Counted from the first letter of the stretch, positions 1 through 6,312 are shown. The stretch: DNA of 15,896 bases from Halobacteriaceae archaeon Tc-Br11_E2g27 (GCA_001564135.1 LKNH01000028.1:1-15896); one strand, 5' to 3'. The notes: generated by a model from the sequence alone, not told the origin. Made by a program: numbers and translations.

Positions 1-291
1 GATGAACTTCGTGGCGAGGGCTTCGATGCACTGACGCTCGATACTGGCGATGCACCGACAGTGGTCTCAGCTGCCCCTGAACTGCTCGTTTCGGGCGGGA
101 TGGTTGCGGTCTATTCGCCGTTTGTCGAATCGACCAGAGAAGTCGTCGAGACTGCTCGTGAGGCTGGATTAACCGATATCCGCTCGTTTGAGACGATTCA
201 GCGCGAGATGGATTTTGACTCTCGTGGTTCGCGTCCGTCGACTGCTGGTGTTGGGCACACTGGCTATTTGACGTTTGCGCGAGTGCCCTGA
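1..291 (+). CDS. trmI: tRNA (adenine-N1)-methyltransferase, TrmI family, C-terminal part
   Basis: The frame is open from base 1 and ends with TGA at 289-291, so only the last 96 residues are present and the start lies outside the window. The visible part reads as the end of a Rossmann-type SAM methyltransferase: a strand ending SGGMVAVYSPFVEST, a helix (REVVETAREAGL), then the closing segment RPSTAGVGHTGYLTFAR. That tail corresponds to the conserved RPxxxxVGHTGFL end of TrmI enzymes, which make N1-methyladenosine at position 57/58 in the tRNA T-loop. The SAM-binding GxGxG motif is upstream of the window and cannot be checked. A general methyltransferase annotation is the alternative, but the RPS...VGHTGYL tail makes TrmI more likely. 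Confidence 0.8.
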   Translation, partial: DELRGEGFDALTLDTGDAPTVVSAAPELLVSGGMVAVYSPFVESTREVVETAREAGLTDIRSFETIQREMDFDSRGSRPSTAGVGHTGYLTFARVP

Positions 292-322
292 GACGGTTGA
301 ACGTAGTTTTGTTACACTCTTT

Positions 323-592
323 TTAATGGTCGCTATCGCCCTCGCGCATATCGAGTACGTTCAGATGCATGATGTGCAGGTGCGTTCCGACGCCGAGTAG
401 CAACAACCCAAGGCCGACAAACAGCGCAGGCATCACGAGTACGTCGTACACGTCTTGAAGCTGGGGAAACGCAAGCACGGCAAGACCAGCAAGGAACGTC
501 AGGACAATCACGCCGAAGCCAGCCTGTAAATAACGATAGCAGGTCGTCGTATCCGGAAGCAGGTGTGCCTTGTATCGCTCCTCCATCGTCAT
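323..592 (-). CDS. small two-helix membrane protein of unknown function
   Basis: An 89-residue protein with a charged N-terminus (MTMEERYKAHLL) and two hydrophobic segments at about residues 23-45 and 50-70, ending in an acidic tail (DMREGDSDH). No family is recognised. Its ATG overlaps the TGA of the upstream SHOCT gene (ATGA arrangement), so the two are almost certainly co-transcribed and translationally coupled. A second in-frame ATG two codons later (586) is equally possible as start. It converges with the methyltransferase gene across a 31-bp gap. The pairing suggests the two small membrane proteins act together, but the sequence gives no hint of substrate or partner. Confidence 0.7.
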   Translation of the reverse strand: MTMEERYKAHLLPDTTTCYRYLQAGFGVIVLTFLAGLAVLAFPQLQDVYDVLVMPALFVGLGLLLLGVGTHLHIMHLNVLDMREGDSDH

Positions 593-933
593 TTCTCCTC
601 CGTTTCTTGTAGTTTTCTGCGCCGTCGGTCGAACTCCTCGTCGTCGATATCGCCACGAGCGTAGGCTTCCCGGAGCGTTTCGAGGGCGTTGTCGTTATCC
701 TCGCTCCCTCCCATCGCGACTGCATAGATGAAATAGCCAATGAGGAGCACAAACAGTAGCGGGACGAGCACCATCATCAGCCAGCCGCCGAAGACGAACC
801 AGATCCCGTCGCCCATATGTGACCATACTCCTGCCTGCGAGTGTGGCATTATCATCCACATAACGGCCGGAAGCACAAAGAGCAGTACGCCGACGACAAT
901 CGCCAATTTCAGCAGGGTGTTTGCCTGTGTCAT
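589..933 (-). CDS. membrane protein with C-terminal SHOCT domain
   Basis: A 114-residue protein when read from the ATG at 933. Two hydrophobic segments lie at about residues 7-30 and 44-72. A SHOCT-like tail follows at about 82-110 (ALETLREAYARGDIDDEEFDRR), which fits the usual LxxLxxLRxxGxITxEEFExxK pattern. SHOCT is a short helical domain found at protein ends and thought to mediate oligomerisation or partner contact. An ATG at 942 would add three residues, but the TATA-like element centred near 963 predicts transcription starting near 936, which favours 933. It is first in a two-gene operon with the overlapping small membrane gene. A palindrome sits between its TATA box and start and suggests repression control. 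Confidence 0.75.
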   Translation of the reverse strand: MTQANTLLKLAIVVGVLLFVLPAVMWMIMPHSQAGVWSHMGDGIWFVFGGWLMMVLVPLLFVLLIGYFIYAVAMGGSEDNDNALETLREAYARGDIDDEEFDRRRRKLQETEEK

Positions 934-940
934 AGCTACC

Positions 941-961
941 ATGTGGTCAGTGTGACCACAT
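941..961. promoter_or_regulatory. perfect palindrome, probable operator of the SHOCT operon
   Basis: Nine-base arms ATGTGGTCA and TGACCACAT are perfect reverse complements separated by GTG. The repeat lies just downstream of, and touching, the TATA-like element of the minus-strand SHOCT gene and upstream of its start codon. A dimeric regulator bound here would block initiation. The operator role is inferred from position and symmetry. Confidence 0.55.
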
Positions 962-968
962 ATACAAG
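958..968 (-). promoter_or_regulatory. TATA-like element of the SHOCT operon
   Basis: Read on the minus strand this is CTTGTATATGT. Its centre is about 30 nt before the ATG at 933, which fits an archaeal TATA box with initiation at or just before that codon. Confidence 0.5.
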
Positions 969-1119
969 GATAGGTCCTGTTTCCTTACTGCAGTTCTGGC
1001 TTCGAATATGTCGGTAATACCGCTCTGTACTTTGGAATCAAAAGTCCAACTCCGGCTTATTTTCAGCATATTTTGAGGTAGATGCCTCGGAATCATCATC
1101 CTGCTCACTCGGACCCCTC

Positions 1120-1329
1120 TCAGTTAGACGGTTCGGGGGGTTCCGACTCGCCACCGTCGGCCGCGATTCGTTCGACGGCAACCCCACACTGTGGACACGA
1201 TTGTTTTTTTGTGTCAATATAGACCGTCTTGCATGAATCACAACGAAAGAGATGAGATTCGGTCATTTCGACGGGTTCGCTCTGGTCTCGAAAACCTGCA
1301 ACTGTGGATTTGAGCCTTTCAAACATCAT
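1120..1329 (-). CDS. small zinc-ribbon protein
   Basis: A 69-residue protein with four cysteines in two CxxC knuckles: C30-x2-C33 (RCDSCKTVY) and C45-x2-C48 (SCPQCGV), the classic rubredoxin-like zinc-ribbon spacing. The N-terminus (MFERLKSTVAGF) could form an amphipathic helix and the tail is acidic and probably disordered. Its ATG overlaps the TGA of the upstream regulator gene by four bases, so translation is coupled. Small zinc-ribbon proteins of this kind are common in haloarchaea and often act as adaptors or nucleic-acid binders. Here the coupling suggests it works with, or is controlled alongside, the winged-helix regulator. The second ATG (1326) could be the start instead. No named family is recognised. 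Confidence 0.75.
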   Translation of the reverse strand: MMFERLKSTVAGFRDQSEPVEMTESHLFRCDSCKTVYIDTKKQSCPQCGVAVERIAADGGESEPPEPSN

Positions 1330-1697
1330 TCATCACCGGAAAGCGACTCCTGAACGTGTTCAGCCTCGATTGATTCGGTGGCGGTCAGGAGGGTTTCGGC
1401 CGTGTCGAACGCCGCACCAGCAGTTACCGTCTTTCGGGTTCGATTATACACGATAACGTCGGACTGCGCAAGCTTGGGGAGATGCGTGTGGTGTAATGCA
1501 ACTCTCACTCGTTCGTTACGAGTACGGCCGTCATCCCGGGACGTGGCTTCGCCTCCCGTCACCTCCGAAGCGAGTTCTCCAAACTGGAGTGTTGGCTCAT
1601 CGTGGTCTTGGAGTATTCGGATGATCTCCTGTCGCGTGGGGTCCGCAATAAGCTGAAGCAGCACTTCGGTCGATATCGACTGAGTATTTTTGGCCAT
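1326..1697 (-). CDS. winged-helix transcriptional regulator, DUF7344-like
   Basis: A 123-residue protein from the ATG at 1697. The N-terminal part (EVLLQLIADPTRQEIIRILQDH) is the opening of an ArsR-like winged helix, followed by the recognition region VRVALHHTHLPKLAQSDVIVYN and a wing-like RTRKTVTAG. The arrangement of a winged helix with HHxHLPKL and VIxYxxxxxTV matches the haloarchaeal DUF7344 group. The start at 1697 is chosen because GGAGG lies 8 nt before it; the earlier in-frame ATGs at 1718 and 1712 include that motif inside the coding sequence. It overlaps the downstream zinc-ribbon gene by ATGA. No cysteine or other metal site is seen, so the signal is unknown. The hairpin in its upstream region may be its own operator. 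Confidence 0.8.
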   Translation of the reverse strand: MAKNTQSISTEVLLQLIADPTRQEIIRILQDHDEPTLQFGELASEVTGGEATSRDDGRTRNERVRVALHHTHLPKLAQSDVIVYNRTRKTVTAGAAFDTAETLLTATESIEAEHVQESLSGDE

Positions 1698-1760
1698 AAG
1701 TAATCCCTCCATGTTCATAGGCGGGATTCCGGCTCGCTAGAACATGCACATAAGACTACA

Positions 1761-1784
1761 CGCTGCCTACTGAAGTAGGCGGCG
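1761..1784. promoter_or_regulatory. inverted repeat/hairpin upstream of the DUF7344-like regulator
   Basis: The core arms GCCTAC and GTAGGC around a TGAA loop extend with a further CGC/GCG pairing across one T-G wobble, giving a stem of about 10 bp. It lies immediately downstream of a TATA-like element (1785-1797, minus strand) and would cover the predicted transcription start. It is either an operator or a 5' hairpin. A subterminal hairpin left from an IS200/IS605-type element is another possibility, but no transposase fragment is visible. Confidence 0.45.
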
Positions 1785-1797
1785 TTAATGTATATCC
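1785..1797 (-). promoter_or_regulatory. TATA-like element for the DUF7344-like/zinc-ribbon operon
   Basis: Minus-strand reading GGATATACATTAA. It predicts initiation near 1765, giving a leader of about 68 nt that carries the GGAGG motif used by the ATG at 1697. Confidence 0.4.
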
Positions 1798-2062
1798 TCA
1801 CAGTATTGTATCCTGTAACTAAACATAATAAATTGAAATAGGGGAAGTAATTTACATTGTTTAAAATTTCTATCATCCTCGTGCCTGCAGGTCCTGATGC
1901 ATGTTCGACTTACTGGTGGTCTGTTTTGAGATGTGTTCGGACCAGTGATTGGGGTACTCCGTCGGTGTCTGGTGAACGCAACTGGTTCACATTACGAGAC
2001 CAGGTACGCCGAAATCCATACTGTTCAGTAGGATGACCATTCAGCTCAGAACGGAGAGACTA

Positions 2063-3400
2063 TCAAAGCTGTCGCTTGTAGGCTTCGAGCGTCTCCTCGA
2101 TATCCTCCTCGGTGTGGGCGTCGGAAACGAACTGGGATTCAAACTGGTTCGCGGTGAGAAAAATCCCTTCATCTTTCATCGCGGGCCAGAACAGCCGTTC
2201 CCAGCGTTCGGTGTCGGCGCGTTTGATGTCAGCGCCGTTCTTTGGGCAGTAATCGTACCGGCTACACTCCGAATTTTGCTGACAGCCGCTTTCGCAGTGG
2301 TTTGACCGGTCGCTCGGTCCCTCCCGTGTGAAGACGACTTTGAACATGCTGTCAGTGCCGACGACGGTGTAGTTTGGTGCGTGGTCGGCGATAATGTCGG
2401 TCAATCCGGCACGTAACTGCTCGCCGAGGCCGTTGACGTGGTCGTAGACGTCGTTTTCAGCAGCATATCGGAGCGTTTCGAGTCCAGCGGCCATCGTGAC
2501 GGGGTGGCCGGAGAAGGTTCCCGACTGGAAGACATCGCCGGAGGGGGTAAACTCCTCGATAATCTCGGTTCGCCCGCCGATTGCGCCGACGGGGAAGCCG
2601 CCGCCGATAATTTTCCCGAAAGTGGTTACGTCGGGTGTCACGCCAAATTTCCCCTGTGCACACTGCAACCCGCCGACGCGGAAGCCAGTGATTACTTCGT
2701 CGAAAATGAGGAGCGAGCCGTGTTCATCGGTCACTTCCCGCAGCGTTTCGTGGTAGCCATCGACAGGGTGGACGATGCCGTAATTCCCAAGAATTGGTTC
2801 GGTGAGGACGGCCGCGATATCGTCACCGTGCTCGGCAAACACCTCGTGCACTGCCTGTTCATCGTTGAATGGCACAGTGAGGGTATGTTCGGCGAACGTC
2901 TCGGGGATGCCGGGACTCGATGGGTGGGTGTCGCTGCCGCTTCCCTCAACAAGTGTACTCTCCTGTGCGCCATGGTAGCTCCCTTCCATGATGACGATTT
3001 TATCGCGGCCGGTGTACCCCCGGGCCAGTCGGACGGCGGAGACAGTTGCTTCCGTGCCGCTGTTGACAAATCGTATCATTTCGACGCTCGGGACGTGGCG
3101 AGCAACGAATTCCGCCAGTTCAACCTCGACTTCAGTCGGTGCGCCGTACATCGGTCCCTCGCTGGCACGCTGCTGGATTCCGGCCATCACTGACTCGGGG
3201 AGGTCGTGACCCAACAGGAGCGGGCCATAGCCCATCACGTAGTCGATATACCGGTTTCCGTCGGCATCGATGACGTGCGCGCCGTCACCGCGCTCGACAA
3301 AAAACGGATAGGGGCGAATTGCGCGGACGGACGAGTTAACGCCGCCGGGGAGCACACTCAGCGCCCGCTCGTACAGCGAACGTGACTGGTTGTCTGTCAT
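2063..3400 (-). CDS. hemL: glutamate-1-semialdehyde 2,1-aminomutase
   Basis: A 445-residue fold-type I PLP enzyme that converts glutamate-1-semialdehyde to 5-aminolevulinate in the C5 pathway for haem, siroheme and cobalamin. The N-terminus ERALSVLPGGVNSSVRA, the segment FVNSGTEATVSAVRLARG (about 111-128), DEVITGFR (234-241) and the PLP lysine in TTFGKIIGGGFPVGA (K263) are all diagnostic. Residues 369-385 contain four cysteines spaced C-x3-C-x5-C-x5-C in a segment that reads as an insertion compared with bacterial HemL and that I believe is seen in haloarchaeal HemL. The start at 3400 places the conserved SLYERAL motif at the usual distance from the end. Other hem genes are absent nearby. It may be read from its own promoter or from the upstream binding-protein gene 63 bp away. 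Confidence 0.95.
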   Translation of the reverse strand: MTDNQSRSLYERALSVLPGGVNSSVRAIRPYPFFVERGDGAHVIDADGNRYIDYVMGYGPLLLGHDLPESVMAGIQQRASEGPMYGAPTEVEVELAEFVARHVPSVEMIRFVNSGTEATVSAVRLARGYTGRDKIVIMEGSYHGAQESTLVEGSGSDTHPSSPGIPETFAEHTLTVPFNDEQAVHEVFAEHGDDIAAVLTEPILGNYGIVHPVDGYHETLREVTDEHGSLLIFDEVITGFRVGGLQCAQGKFGVTPDVTTFGKIIGGGFPVGAIGGRTEIIEEFTPSGDVFQSGTFSGHPVTMAAGLETLRYAAENDVYDHVNGLGEQLRAGLTDIIADHAPNYTVVGTDSMFKVVFTREGPSDRSNHCESGCQQNSECSRYDYCPKNGADIKRADTERWERLFWPAMKDEGIFLTANQFESQFVSDAHTEEDIEETLEAYKRQL

Positions 3401-3441
3401 AATTGCCCGTTGGACGGCCGGTGGAAAGAAGCTAACGCGTT

Positions 3442-3460
3442 CGCACTGTCGGAGAGTGCG
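3442..3460. repeat. short inverted repeat between the binding-protein gene and hemL
   Basis: CGCACT and AGTGCG form perfect 6-bp arms around a 7-nt loop, just after the stop of the substrate-binding protein on the minus strand and about 40 bp before hemL. It could be a weak 3' hairpin or processing site. No T-run follows, so I do not call it a terminator. Confidence 0.3.
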
Positions 3461-3463
3461 GGA

Positions 3464-4819
3464 CTATCGGTCACAAAGGGCTGCTGGGCTTTCCTCGGTC
3501 GTGTATGGTGGGTTCTCAACCGCGTCCGGGACACTTGCAACGAGTTCGTAGTAACTCCCCGGTGCCTGTGCCTGTGCGTCGCGCCCCCGAACGACTGGTG
3601 CATACCGCATCGCCTGTCCATCCTCCGACCGAAGTTCCTGCTCACCCATGCCGACTGTGTACGTTTGCCCGTTCAGTTCCTCAGCCACGTCATCAGGCTC
3701 AGTTGAACTTGCTCGTTCGACCGCTGCGGCGTACTGAGCCACCTGTACGTATGCGAGATGCGCAAACTGCGAGGGTTCGTCTGTCGAGCGGTCGCCATCC
3801 CACGAGTCTTCGAACGCGTCCGAAAAGTCGCTGCCGAGTCCCGACATCCAATGAACCGTTCCGTAGACATCTTCGAGTGCTGTCCCGGCATTTTCGGCCA
3901 TCTCAGGGCTAATAATTGGTGTCGCAATCGTAATCTCTTCGCGTTCCAGCTCTTCGTCCTCGTTGATAACCGTTTCGAGGTTTCTGAGCGCCCGCTCGCC
4001 ATCAGTCCCATAGATGTTAAGAACAATAAGGTCGGGTCGTCGGCTCAGCAGGTCTTCGATATCTCCTTCGTAATTGACACCCGCACCCACTTCTGACGTG
4101 GTTAACTCGAACCACTCGCGGCCGACGTTGCTTAGCTCGTCACCCATCGCCTGACTGAACTCCTGTCCGAACGGGCTGTCGATTGCAAGCTGCACGAACT
4201 CGATTGCCTCGTCGGCTCCAAGCTCATCGCCAAGCACTTCGCCGAGCGACCGCGCCGCAATCGTCGGATTATACATTTCGTTGAACGCATGGGGATGACA
4301 GAGCTGCCCACTGGCATCGTCTGTCGGGACAAACCCACCCATGTAGAGAACTGAGTCGTCAGCCTCAGCCAGCGCCTCCTGGTGGGCGCTTCCCTCAACA
4401 CCGGAGACACCGCCGGTGAGCATCTCGATATCCTCTTGCAGTAGGCCTGTCGCTGCATCGGTCGCTCCGCTTTCGGTCCCGCCGGTGTCCTCAAAGAGCA
4501 ATTCGACAGTTTCCCCCAGGAGACCACCATCGGCGCTGACGTCGTCCCACGGTGTTTCGGTGATTGGGCCGGTTCCATCGTTCAGGTGCTCGACTGCGAG
4601 TTCGTAGCCATCACGCAACCGTGCCCCTTCCTCTGAACGACTGCCAGTCTCCGGAAGGCTGACACCGATTCGAATTGTGTCGTCTTCCGTGTCTCCTTCG
4701 TCCGGGTCGTCATCCCCGTTCCCGACACAGCCAGCCAGCGCAAGCGTTCCGGTTGCCCCCGCAGTCGCCAGTAGTTGTCGTCTCGTCATCTGTGACGAGT
4801 GCCCCCGTTTCTCGTACAT
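3464..4819 (-). CDS. LivJ-type ABC transporter substrate-binding lipoprotein
   Basis: A 451-residue extracytoplasmic binding protein. The N-terminus has a twin-arginine signal (TRRQLLATAGATGTLALAGC) with lipobox LAGC, predicting Tat export and lipid attachment at C31. An acidic, presumably disordered linker (about 32-46) follows, then a periplasmic-binding-protein type I fold beginning IRIGVSLPETGSRSEEGARLRDGYELAVEHLN, as in branched-chain amino acid and amide binding proteins. A later segment PDLIVLNIYGTDGERALRNL fits the second lobe. The ligand cannot be told from sequence. No permease or ATPase gene is present on either side, so it is an orphan subunit or a sensor. The start at 4819 is supported by a TATA-like element about 37 nt upstream; an ATG at 4789 would also leave an intact Tat signal. 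Confidence 0.85.
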   Translation of the reverse strand: MYEKRGHSSQMTRRQLLATAGATGTLALAGCVGNGDDDPDEGDTEDDTIRIGVSLPETGSRSEEGARLRDGYELAVEHLNDGTGPITETPWDDVSADGGLLGETVELLFEDTGGTESGATDAATGLLQEDIEMLTGGVSGVEGSAHQEALAEADDSVLYMGGFVPTDDASGQLCHPHAFNEMYNPTIAARSLGEVLGDELGADEAIEFVQLAIDSPFGQEFSQAMGDELSNVGREWFELTTSEVGAGVNYEGDIEDLLSRRPDLIVLNIYGTDGERALRNLETVINEDEELEREEITIATPIISPEMAENAGTALEDVYGTVHWMSGLGSDFSDAFEDSWDGDRSTDEPSQFAHLAYVQVAQYAAAVERASSTEPDDVAEELNGQTYTVGMGEQELRSEDGQAMRYAPVVRGRDAQAQAPGSYYELVASVPDAVENPPYTTEESPAALCDR

Positions 4820-4853
4820 TGTGATTACGTGCTACAGCAATCTCCCCGACCCG

Positions 4854-4874
4854 TTAAACGTTTTACTCAAAACG
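4854..4874 (-). promoter_or_regulatory. promoter with overlapping inverted repeat for the binding-protein gene
   Basis: On the minus strand GTTTAAC (about 4854-4860) can serve as the TATA box for the gene starting at 4819. Directly upstream and overlapping it, CGTTTT (4859-4864) and AAAACG (4869-4874) are perfect arms around a 4-nt spacer. The position next to the BRE/TATA suggests a regulator site. Confidence 0.4.
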
Positions 4875-4934
4875 AGTTGGTCTGTCAACAACGCTGGCGG
4901 TTTTTTAGCAGTCAGGGCTGTTGGATGCCTTCTG

Positions 4935-5252
4935 TTACTGCTGGCTCTCGTCCGCGTGAGCGGTATCGGGCTGGATTTCGAACGTCCCGTCAGCGCTCGC
5001 CGAGATAGTGTGGTCAGCATACCGAAACGACACTGTGAGTGATGACTGGTCGCCGGTTAGTAGCCTGTCGAGTGCCTCCGCGTCGATGGTTTGTTGCAGT
5101 GGTGGTAACTCGGTTTCCGTCCGGTTGGAGAGCTCAGCAACGGCGCCGACGATAGCCATACTTGGTTGTTCGGAGGATTCCCATCGGTCCGGAACGGTGG
5201 CTGGATTCCCCTCTCCATCTCCGTCGCTTTCTCCATTCTTTTTGGTGTGCAT
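4935..5252 (-). CDS. stand-alone HalOD1 domain protein
   Basis: A 105-residue protein from the ATG at 5252. Residues about 28-93 (PSMAIVGAVAEL...ELPPLQQTIDAEALDRLL...LTVSFRYADHTISASADGTFEI) match the haloarchaeal output domain HalOD1, which usually sits at the end of response regulators or sensor proteins and whose biochemical role is unknown. Here it stands alone, with a short acidic N-terminus and no receiver or sensor domain. The open frame reaches back to an ATG at 5396, but the extra 48 residues are low in acidic residues and cover a strong hairpin, so I prefer the shorter protein. It lies in the same direction as, and downstream of, the TrmB-family gene (174-bp gap), with its own TATA-like element at 5357-5364. 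Confidence 0.75.
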   Translation of the reverse strand: MHTKKNGESDGDGEGNPATVPDRWESSEQPSMAIVGAVAELSNRTETELPPLQQTIDAEALDRLLTGDQSSLTVSFRYADHTISASADGTFEIQPDTAHADESQQ

Positions 5253-5279
5253 AGCGTTACGGTATAAACAAGCATGTGG

Positions 5280-5309
5280 CCCGAGACACCCGGCCTGCTC
5301 TGTCTCGGG
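5280..5309. repeat. strong hairpin in the leader of the HalOD1 gene
   Basis: CCCGAGACA (5280-5288) and TGTCTCGGG (5301-5309) are perfect 9-bp arms around a 12-nt loop. It lies between the TATA-like element (5357-5364) and the HalOD1 start at 5252, so it would be transcribed as a 5' leader hairpin. A protein-binding site is the alternative reading. Confidence 0.5.
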
Positions 5310-5356
5310 AGTGCCTACACGCTTGATTCCTTGTCCATACCTTCCTCTCTGTTCCC

Positions 5357-5364
5357 CTATATAC
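5357..5364 (-). promoter_or_regulatory. TATA-like element for the HalOD1 gene
   Basis: Minus-strand reading GTATATAG. It predicts initiation near 5333 and a leader of about 80 nt before the ATG at 5252. A nearer TTTATACC (around 5262-5268) lies only about 13 nt before the ATG and is too close to serve. Confidence 0.4.
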
Positions 5365-5426
5365 TTACTGTGAGGATTTGAATAACACGAAAGCAATTAT
5401 CCACTGATGGTATCTAATTGAAGAGT

Positions 5427-6224
5427 TCACTCAGCAGCGCTGTCGAGTTGCCAGGTGAACAGCGCCTTCAGGACGACGACCAGACTGTTTGTCGGTCCGG
5501 CACCCCATATCGCTGTTTCATCGCGTGGTTCCGGTGGATGGTCACCGTTCCCTTTGACGAGGACACTCACGAGCGTCTTCTCCCGGTCGACCATGAGCAG
5601 GCGACCGGCGGGGGTCTCCGACCAGTCCCACAGCGACTCGAAAAACTGTGCGCTGGGAACCTGTTGTTCGAATTTGGTCGTCGTCTGGTCGGACATCTCT
5701 GCAAGCCGAATCGAAACACCGCGTTCGCTCGCTGTTGACAGAGCCTGTGTAACATCCTCGTTCAGCAGGTCCTCCACGGTCATATACACGACCTCGCTCT
5801 CGGCAGTTGCGATGAAATCGACAACGCGGTCGGTCACCGTCTCACGACCGGTCACTGTCCAGACCCCGCGCTGTTTGTGGGTACGCTCTGTTGGTGTCAA
5901 CTCTTCAAGTGCGTCAGTCAGTGCAGTGACGCGGTGGGTATATTCCTGCTCGAAATGACGGGCTGCGGTCTCCGTTGAAATTGCCCAGTACTGTCTCGGT
6001 TTTGACTGCTTGACGTCCACGAGCCCTCGCTCGCGGAGTTCGTCGGCGGCATCGTAGACGCGTGTGCGGGGAACGTCGGCAATCTCGGTCACATCCTGGG
6101 CAGTCCCTTCACCGAGGCTGGCGAGGGCGACAAACGTCCGGGCGGCGTAGGTACTGAGCCCAAGCGCTTTGAGTTGCTTGACAGCCGTGGACCGTGCCTG
6201 GCCTGTTGAAGTATTTGACATCAA
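5427..6224 (-). CDS. TrmB-family transcriptional regulator (first of a divergent pair)
   Basis: A 265-residue regulator. The N-terminal winged helix covers about residues 14-75 (LKALGLSTYAARTFVALASLGEGTAQDV, then recognition helix DVPRTRVYDAADELRERGLVDV). A coiled-coil linker follows (about 88-110, HFEQEYTHRVTALTDALEEL), then a C-terminal effector-type domain ending in the TrmB-like GRLLMVDREKTLVSVL and TNSLVVVLKALFTWQL. It lacks the long sugar-binding extension of the Thermococcus TrmB protein, as is common in haloarchaeal members. The first two codons are both ATG (6224 and 6221). It is divergent from a second TrmB gene across about 290 bp. Its upstream DNA carries an 11-bp inverted repeat that brackets a possible TATA box. 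Target genes are not shown by the sequence; self-regulation or control of neighbours is inference. Confidence 0.88.
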   Translation of the reverse strand: MMSNTSTGQARSTAVKQLKALGLSTYAARTFVALASLGEGTAQDVTEIADVPRTRVYDAADELRERGLVDVKQSKPRQYWAISTETAARHFEQEYTHRVTALTDALEELTPTERTHKQRGVWTVTGRETVTDRVVDFIATAESEVVYMTVEDLLNEDVTQALSTASERGVSIRLAEMSDQTTTKFEQQVPSAQFFESLWDWSETPAGRLLMVDREKTLVSVLVKGNGDHPPEPRDETAIWGAGPTNSLVVVLKALFTWQLDSAAE

Positions 6225-6264
6225 ATCGTCACCAGTTCGTCAGAACTACCGGTCTGGTGGGTTT

Positions 6265-6312
6265 GGCGCGTAGCAACAGAGCGGTTGGGACCAGTTCTAT
6301 TAGCTACGCGCC
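6265..6312. promoter_or_regulatory. long-spaced inverted repeat at the first TrmB promoter
   Basis: GGCGCGTAGC (6265-6274) and GCTACGCGCC (6303-6312) are perfect arms, extended to 11 bp by the T at 6264 and the A at 6313. The 28-nt spacer holds a possible minus-strand TATA element (TAATAG, about 6297-6302). The half-sites therefore bracket the promoter of the gene starting at 6224. A bipartite operator is the most likely reading; an RNA hairpin is less likely with such a long loop. Confidence 0.5.

Larger units (their letters stand above)
1698..2062. other. gene-free region between hemL and the DUF7344-like operon
   Basis: About 365 bp without a convincing gene. The part nearest the regulator holds its promoter and hairpin. 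Around 1795-1870 the sequence is clearly more AT-rich than its surroundings. Nearer hemL there is a small inverted repeat, GTGAAC (1972-1977) and GTTCAC (1985-1990) with a 7-nt spacer, about 75-90 nt past the hemL stop. It could be a 3' hairpin, but no T-rich run follows on the minus strand. Confidence 0.5.

Noticed and set aside
2438..3193. Open frame of 251 codons on the plus strand opposite hemL
   Set aside because: It lies wholly antisense to a clear hemL gene. Long antisense frames are expected from haloarchaeal codon bias, and the product resembles no family.
3442..3460. Intrinsic terminator between the binding-protein gene and hemL
   Set aside because: The stem is only 6 bp and no T-rich run follows it on the minus strand, so it is listed only as an inverted repeat.
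5253..5396. N-terminal extension of the HalOD1 protein to the ATG at 5396
   Set aside because: The added residues are basic and low in complexity, and the DNA there carries the TATA-like element and the hairpin.
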